A DNA stretch of 64,000 nt from Deltaproteobacteria bacterium (GTDB taxonomy: Bacteria > Desulfobacterota > DSM-4660 > Desulfatiglandales > HGW-15): NCBI GenBank assembly GCA_020060215.1, contig JAGVAP010000062.1, positions 1 through 64,000 of the forward strand, given 5' to 3'. Position 1 is the stretch's first letter. Each line of letters opens with the position of its first letter. Both the position numbers and the translations under genes were made by a program. Positions 59,548 to 64,000 of the stretch are shown here, one piece after another. The notes beneath the pieces were generated by a model, which was not told where the DNA came from, did not search any database, and was given only the letters and a program-made list of their open reading frames with translations.

Positions 59548-60405
59548 ATGAAAAGATTCGTCTTCGGTTTGGGGCTGGTATCCGTTCTTCCAGTCCTCGG
59601 TTTCTCCTCGTGCGCCTATGACCGGGATATGCAGTACCTCAACGATCAGGTCATCGCCCTGAATCGGCGGGTGGCAAAGATCGAGGAGGGCATGGACAAC
59701 AAGCTCTCCACCATCCGGACGAGTCAGGGTGATGTGAGGGTGGAAATCGATCAGATGCGGGGAGAGATGCAGAAACTCCAGGGCCGCGTGGAGGACAATG
59801 AGCGCGTTACGAAGAGGACGGTGGAAAGAGACCTCGGGGATCAGGATGCCCTGAAAAGGGGTTATGCGGACCTCTCCAAGAAGGTAGCCGACCTCGAGAT
59901 GACGGTCAGGAGCCAGCAGGAGTACCTCGGGATGGAACCGACCGGGCAAAGGGCTCCCCAGGCAAGCCCGACCCTGCAGCCGGCCCAGCCTCAGGCCGCG
60001 GTGCCGGCCGTCCCAGCAGAGCCCCCCAAACCCAAGGATGTCGAGCTCTATGACAACGCCCTTGCGCTGTACAAAGAGGGCAAGCACGAGGATGCCATCC
60101 TCGGATTCAAGGATTTTCTGAAGAAGTACCCGAAATCGGACCGCGCCGACAATGCGCAGTTCTGGGTCGGGGAGTCCTACTTTGCCCTGCGGCAGTACGA
60201 GCAGGCGATCCTCGCCTTCAACGATGTGATCAAGAACTACCCCAAGGGAAACAAGGTGGCGAATGCCCTGCTGAGGCAATCTTTTGCATTCCTGGAGATC
60301 AACGACAAGACGAGCGCAAAGCTTCTGTTGAGAAAGATCGTAAAGGAACACCCCAATTCGAGCGAAGCGAAGATCGCAGCCAAGAAGCTGGAGACCATCA
60401 AATAG
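59548..60405 (+). CDS. cpoB: CpoB/YbgF-type coiled-coil TPR protein, probable lipoprotein
   Basis: A 285-residue envelope protein. The signal peptide ends GFSSC (Cys22), a plausible lipobox, whereas E. coli CpoB is soluble. Residues 30-125 are coiled coil (LNDQVIALNRRVAKIEEGMD), followed by a Pro/Ala linker and three TPR units (YDNALALYKEGKHEDAILGF, AQFWVGESYFALRQYEQAIL). CpoB coordinates the Tol machine with peptidoglycan synthesis. Last gene of the tol operon. Confidence 0.9.
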   Translation: MKRFVFGLGLVSVLPVLGFSSCAYDRDMQYLNDQVIALNRRVAKIEEGMDNKLSTIRTSQGDVRVEIDQMRGEMQKLQGRVEDNERVTKRTVERDLGDQDALKRGYADLSKKVADLEMTVRSQQEYLGMEPTGQRAPQASPTLQPAQPQAAVPAVPAEPPKPKDVELYDNALALYKEGKHEDAILGFKDFLKKYPKSDRADNAQFWVGESYFALRQYEQAILAFNDVIKNYPKGNKVANALLRQSFAFLEINDKTSAKLLLRKIVKEHPNSSEAKIAAKKLETIK

Positions 60406-60434
60406 ACCGCTGGAGGTTGCCCCCCGCCGGATCC

Positions 60435-62195
60435 GTGAACAGGGGTTCCCCAAATACACGTTTCTTTTTCTCGTCCCTGGGCAGTGAGCATGTCGTCATG
60501 GCCATTCTCGCGGCCCTTGTGGGAGTGGCCTCGGGCCTCGGGGCCATCGGCTTTCTCGAACTCATAAAAATCTTCCAGACCTTGTCCTATGGCGCGGGCG
60601 GTGATCTCCTTCGGATCGTCGAGGCGACCCCCTGGCCCCTGCGGGTGGGGATCCCCGCCCTCGGCGGTCTCGTAATCGGTCTCTCCATTCAGTTCGGGGC
60701 CAGAGAAGCCCAGGGACACGGCATTGCCGAGGTCATGGAAGCGGTCACGCTCCGAAAAGGGGTGATCCGAAAGAAGGCCTTCCTTGCAGAAACCCTCGCA
60801 TCGGCGGTGACCATCGGGACGGGCGGTTCCGCGGGCGTCGTGGCGCCGATCGTCCAGTTGGGATCCGGGCTCGGTTCAGCAATCGGAAAGCTCCCCCGGC
60901 TTTCCGGCACCGGCATTCGGACGTTGGTGGGGTGCGGGGCCGCCGCAGGGATTGCAGCCGCTTTCAACGCACCGATCGCCGGAACCATGTTCGCACTGGA
61001 GGTGGTCCTCGGCGACTTCGGGGTGGCCACCTTCAGCCCCATCGTGATCTCCTCGGTCACGGCGACCGCGGTCTCTCGCCACTTCCTCGGGGACTCTCCG
61101 GCCATGTTCGTCCCGGCATACCAACTGAACCATGCGATGGAACTGCTCCTGTACGTCCTTCTGGGGCTCTTTTCCGCCGGCGCAGCGGTCTCGTTCACGA
61201 GAGTCCTCTACGGGGTGGGTGATCTGTTCGAACGCATGAGGTCTCCGGCCTTCGCGAAACCGATCATGGGCGGACTCGTCCTCGGACTGATCGGGCTGGC
61301 CTTCCCGTATGTCCTCGGGAACGGGTACCCGACCATCGATCTCGTGCTCATGGAAAGGCTCTCCCTGACCACGCTGTTCCTCCTGGTCCTCCTGAAGATA
61401 CTCGCCACCTCGATCACCATCGGCTCCGGGGGAGCCGGGGGGACCTTTGCTCCATCCCTCTTTATCGGCGCGGTGCTGGGGGGGTTCTTCGGGATCGTCG
61501 TGCACGACCTCCTGCCGGGAATCACGGCCTCATCGGGGGCCTATAGCATCGTGGGCATGGGAGCCGTGGTAGCCGGTGTCACCAGAGGCCCCCTCAGTGC
61601 CATCCTCATGCTCTTCGAAATGACGGGAAACTACACCATCATCCTGCCGCTGATGATTGCCTGTATCGTCAGCTCTACGGCAAGCGGTGTCCTGCTCAAT
61701 GAATCCATCTTCACGATGAAGCTTCTCAGGAAGGGGGTGAACATCCGCTCGGGGAAGGAGGTCAGCGTGCTCCAGTCGATCGCCGTGAGCGAGGTCATGA
61801 ACCGGGAGGTCGAGACCGTCTCCGAGGACCTGAACCTGGGCAAGCTCGCGCAGCGGATCGCAGGCAGCAAGTACAACAGCTTTCCCGTCGTGGACTCCCG
61901 GGGAAGGCTGGTCGGTGTCCTCTCGTTCCTGGATTATCACAGCGTCTTGTACGATCACGACCTGGAAAACCTGGTCGTTGCGGGGGAACTGGCCACACGG
62001 TCCGTGGTGACGGTGACGGTCGAGGATTCCCTTTACACCGCCCTGGAGCGGATCACCTCCAAGGACTTCAGCATCCTCCCCGTGGTGGATGCGGAAGACC
62101 CCTCCCACATCCGCGGTATCCTCACCCGCCGCGATATCATCAGCGCCTACAACAACGCGGTGATCAAGAAGGGCGTGTTGGGGAAACAGGATTGA
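60435..62195 (+). CDS. CLC-family anion channel with CBS pair, lacking both transport glutamates
   Basis: About 586 residues from GTG 60435 (TTG 60417 and ATG 60498 are alternatives; none has a good ribosome site). The CLC core has GHGIAEVMEA in place of GSGIP, GGSAGVVAPIVQLG in place of G-R-E-G-P, and GGAGGTFAPSLFIGAVLGG for the G-x-F-x-P site. The gating glutamate position is Val (60837-60842 encode Val-Val), and the proton-glutamate position in NAPIAGTMFALEVV is also Val. A cytoplasmic CBS pair (EVMNREVETVSEDL, TVTVEDSLYTALERI) ends it. Exchange of protons for chloride is therefore unlikely; passive anion conduction fits better. Confidence 0.85.
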   Translation: MNRGSPNTRFFFSSLGSEHVVMAILAALVGVASGLGAIGFLELIKIFQTLSYGAGGDLLRIVEATPWPLRVGIPALGGLVIGLSIQFGAREAQGHGIAEVMEAVTLRKGVIRKKAFLAETLASAVTIGTGGSAGVVAPIVQLGSGLGSAIGKLPRLSGTGIRTLVGCGAAAGIAAAFNAPIAGTMFALEVVLGDFGVATFSPIVISSVTATAVSRHFLGDSPAMFVPAYQLNHAMELLLYVLLGLFSAGAAVSFTRVLYGVGDLFERMRSPAFAKPIMGGLVLGLIGLAFPYVLGNGYPTIDLVLMERLSLTTLFLLVLLKILATSITIGSGGAGGTFAPSLFIGAVLGGFFGIVVHDLLPGITASSGAYSIVGMGAVVAGVTRGPLSAILMLFEMTGNYTIILPLMIACIVSSTASGVLLNESIFTMKLLRKGVNIRSGKEVSVLQSIAVSEVMNREVETVSEDLNLGKLAQRIAGSKYNSFPVVDSRGRLVGVLSFLDYHSVLYDHDLENLVVAGELATRSVVTVTVEDSLYTALERITSKDFSILPVVDAEDPSHIRGILTRRDIISAYNNAVIKKGVLGKQD

Positions 62196-62210
62196 CGACA
62201 ACCCATTCTT

Positions 62211-62825
62211 TCACGGCTTGCAGACGCTGCAGGGGTGAAACCCTTCCCGGAATGCGCTCAGACGATCCGGGAAGGGGTTCCGGTTGCGGCGGGATATCTC
62301 CCTGGCCCGGGCACAGCCGGGCCGGTGAAAGACATAGGACCGTGTGTTCCCGATGTAGCTTTTTTCCCGGGAAACGTTCTCCCGGCTCCAGATCCCGATC
62401 TTTTCCCCCATGGCAAGCCGCTGGTTCGCCAGGAGGAGGGAGAAGTACCTCGCCTCCGGGCCGTTCACGAGCACGTGGGCGAGCCCTTCCCTCAACAGGA
62501 TCGCATTGATCATCTCCCCGCTCTCCAGGAAGACATAGGCGAGTCTGCGGCCGTAGCGGTCCCTGGTGACCTGATCGAACTCCATCCTCACCCGTTTTTC
62601 CGCAACCAGTTGCCGGTTCCTCTGCCGGGCCTCGACGGCCATGAATTGGGGAACCTCTCCCATTTCAGGGGTGTCTATCCCGAAGTACCTGATCTTGTCG
62701 CCGTTCTGGAGTAGAATCGTATCGCCGTCGAAGATCGTTTTTACCCCGTAGTACCCGGCACCCCTGAAAGAGAGCCCCACGAAAGCCACGAGGAGAAGGA
62801 GGAGGACTCTTCTTCTTTTACTCAT
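62211..62825 (-). CDS. Secreted thermonuclease-like protein (SNase domain) with C-terminal Cys motif
   Basis: A 204-residue protein. An N-terminal hydrophobic segment (VLLLLLVAFVGLSFRGAGYY) serves as signal or anchor. The SNase domain has TIFDGDTILLQNG, YFGIDTPEMGE and TRDRYGRRLAYVF, with the catalytic arginine and aspartates. The tail YIGNTRSYVFHRPGCARARE and GFHPCSVCKP holds a H-x3-C and C-x2-C set that can bind a metal; this tail occurs in several bacterial SNases. It probably degrades external nucleic acid. Convergent with the CLC gene, 15 bp apart. Confidence 0.87.
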   Translation of the reverse strand: MSKRRRVLLLLLVAFVGLSFRGAGYYGVKTIFDGDTILLQNGDKIRYFGIDTPEMGEVPQFMAVEARQRNRQLVAEKRVRMEFDQVTRDRYGRRLAYVFLESGEMINAILLREGLAHVLVNGPEARYFSLLLANQRLAMGEKIGIWSRENVSREKSYIGNTRSYVFHRPGCARAREISRRNRNPFPDRLSAFREGFHPCSVCKP

Positions 62826-62930
62826 TTGACGGTATCTTGCTCCAATCCTTCAATAATTAACTTGAATGCCGGCAATGGAAATGAACGACCCAAAGAGTAT
62901 GCACTTTTATTTACTCATAGCGATTTCTCA

Positions 62931-62959
62931 TTGACTCTAAAGGGCTTGGACATTAACAT
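62931..62959 (+). promoter_or_regulatory. Sigma-70-type promoter of the small HTH gene
   Basis: TTGACT (62931-62936) and TAACAT (62954-62959), spacer 17 bp, in an AT-richer stretch. The transcript would start about 50 nt before the ATG at 63019. Confidence 0.45.
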
Positions 62960-63018
62960 AGCCTAACAAAGAAAGAAATCCCCAGGCTGAAGCAGGGAGT
63001 ATATTTGAGGGGTATGGT

Positions 63019-63189
63019 ATGCCACAGATCATGACTACGAAGGAATTAGCTAAGTACTTGAAGCTACATGAGATCACGATATGCAAGTATGCTGCTGAAG
63101 GGAAGATCCCGGCCATCCGTATCGGTCGGGTCTGGCGGTTCGACAAGGAAGCCATCGACAAGTGGATCAGCGGCGGACAGAAGAAGTAG
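63019..63189 (+). CDS. Small excisionase-like HTH protein (56 residues)
   Basis: The reading frame encodes MPQIMTTKELAKYLKLHEIT, then a KYAAEGKIPAIRIGRVWRFD segment, and ends KWISGGQKK. This is the HTH_17 (AlpA/excisionase, MerR-like) fold: T-x-x-E-x-A-x-Y-L-x-L, a turn, then G-x-I-P-A-x-R-I-G-x-x-W-R-F. GAGGGG lies 8 bp before the ATG. Codon use is more AT-rich than neighbours. In Desulfobacterota, such single-domain proteins are often free-standing regulators; nothing here shows a prophage or integrase. Its target is unknown. Confidence 0.8.
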   Translation: MPQIMTTKELAKYLKLHEITICKYAAEGKIPAIRIGRVWRFDKEAIDKWISGGQKK

Positions 63190-63236
63190 TTCCACTCATC
63201 GAAACGGGATTGACCCGCCCCATTGAACCCCGTGTT

Positions 63237-64000
63237 TCAGGCGTACATCAGAAAGGGCTTCCTCCACTCCGCAAACTGCAGCACCTCCTGCTCCCACTTT
63301 TCCCTTAATGCGGCCGGGTCCTTCCCCTGCTCAAGCTCTTCCCTGAGCCCCTTGTCCCCCAGGATCAAATCGATGGGCATCCTATCGAGTTCGTATTCAT
63401 AAGGAGGGGGGCGCCACCGGAAGCGGTCCGGGTGGATGTCCATGACAGCCTTGAGCAGGGCCAGTGACGTAAAGTAGGGTCTGAAGGCCGGGAGGTCGGT
63501 GATGTGGATCATGTATCCCTTGCAGGTCTCGTCTCTCCATTTGTGGAACATGGGACGAAAAGAGACCTCCTGAAGAAGGCATCCTGAAAGCGCGTCCGGG
63601 TGCAGAGCGCGCGAGACCGCCTTCGTGTCCAGAAAGGGGGCGCCGAAGATCTCGAAGGGGCGGGTGGTTCCTCTACCTTCGGAGAGGTTGGTGCCCTCCC
63701 AGATGACCTGTCCGGGATAGACCTGGGCCGTCTCGGGCAGGGGCATGTTGGGGGAAGGCGTGACCCACCTCAGCCCCGTATCCTGCCAGAACATCCTTCT
63801 TTCCCATCCCCCCATGGCCACCGTCTCCAGGCTGCATTCCAGTCCAAAGACCGACCTGAAGACCTTTGCCGTTTCGGCCATCGTGAGCCCGTGCCGCATG
63901 GGAAGGGCGAAAGGACCCACAAAGGAGTAATATTCCTGTCTGAGCAACGCTCCTTCGATGATCTCGCCTCCCACCGGGTTCGGCCGGTCCAGGATGAGTA
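63237..64000 (-). CDS. NamZ-like (DUF1343) protein, C-terminal part (5' end outside window)
   Basis: The frame runs off the right edge; the visible 254 residues start LILDRPNPVGGE, the family hallmark. Others are FVGPFALPMRHGLTMAETAK, WVTPSPNMPLPETAQVYPGQ, GTNLSEGRGTTRPFEIFGAP and the C-terminal DRFRWRPPPYEYELDRMPID. DUF1343 proteins include NamZ, an exo-beta-N-acetylmuramidase that recycles peptidoglycan. The signal peptide, if any, is outside the window. Confidence 0.85.
   Translation of the reverse strand, partial: LILDRPNPVGGEIIEGALLRQEYYSFVGPFALPMRHGLTMAETAKVFRSVFGLECSLETVAMGGWERRMFWQDTGLRWVTPSPNMPLPETAQVYPGQVIWEGTNLSEGRGTTRPFEIFGAPFLDTKAVSRALHPDALSGCLLQEVSFRPMFHKWRDETCKGYMIHITDLPAFRPYFTSLALLKAVMDIHPDRFRWRPPPYEYELDRMPIDLILGDKGLREELEQGKDPAALREKWEQEVLQFAEWRKPFLMYA

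Overview
The window is GC-rich, densely coded DNA from a Gram-negative bacterium. The best guess is an anaerobic member of the Desulfobacterota (former Deltaproteobacteria). That assignment is inferred from gene content (exosortase, a secretion system mixing Gsp and Pil parts, a MoeA fused to a binding-protein domain, Tol-Pal) and from several families of palindromic intergenic repeats. No marker gene in the window proves it.

Positions 1-33566 (+ strand) form one long exopolysaccharide (EPS) locus. It opens with the end of a LysM protein and a stand-alone BY-kinase. Next come a carrier protein, an acyl-CoA dehydrogenase-like enzyme and a DltA/PltF-like adenylating enzyme, followed by an amidohydrolase and a GNAT. 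After these come two Gfo/Idh dehydrogenases, two left-handed beta-helix acyltransferases and one DegT aminotransferase, the parts of a WbpB/D/E-type 3-amino-sugar pathway. Three FemAB-fold proteins, two deacetylase-like proteins, three glycosyltransferases, an alpha/alpha-toroid protein and an asparagine-synthetase-like protein without its cysteine nucleophile are interspersed. A Wzy-type polymerase/ligase, a Wzx-type flippase, three tandem secreted beta-helix paralogues, an exosortase and the initiating phosphoglycosyltransferase close the locus. The genes read as a Wzy-dependent pathway for an acidic, amino-sugar polymer, with extra chemistry that may put an unusual amino-acid-derived acyl group on a sugar.

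Positions 33681-44572 (- strand) encode a type II secretion/type IV pilus hybrid: GspF, GspE, PilM, PilN, PilO, a GspC/PilP-like protein, a TPR-secretin lipoprotein, three pseudopilin-like proteins, a small periplasmic protein and a lytic transglycosylase. A divergent intergenic region of about 780 bp separates this operon from a GT2-GtrA fusion and a eukaryote-type UDP-glucose dehydrogenase (+ strand).

Positions 48177-55120 hold a thiolase behind a FadR-like operator, a DUF3108 protein, an unrecognised protein, and a molybdenum-cofactor group (MoeA, MoeA-PBP fusion, ModE-type HTH) that ends in a clear terminator. Positions 55216-60405 are a complete Tol-Pal operon (tolQ, tolR, tolA-like, tolB, pal, cpoB). 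The right edge has a CLC protein lacking both transport glutamates, a nuclease, a 56-residue HTH protein and part of a NamZ-like (DUF1343) gene.

No rRNA, tRNA, CRISPR array or transposase was recognised. Promoter calls are by eye.
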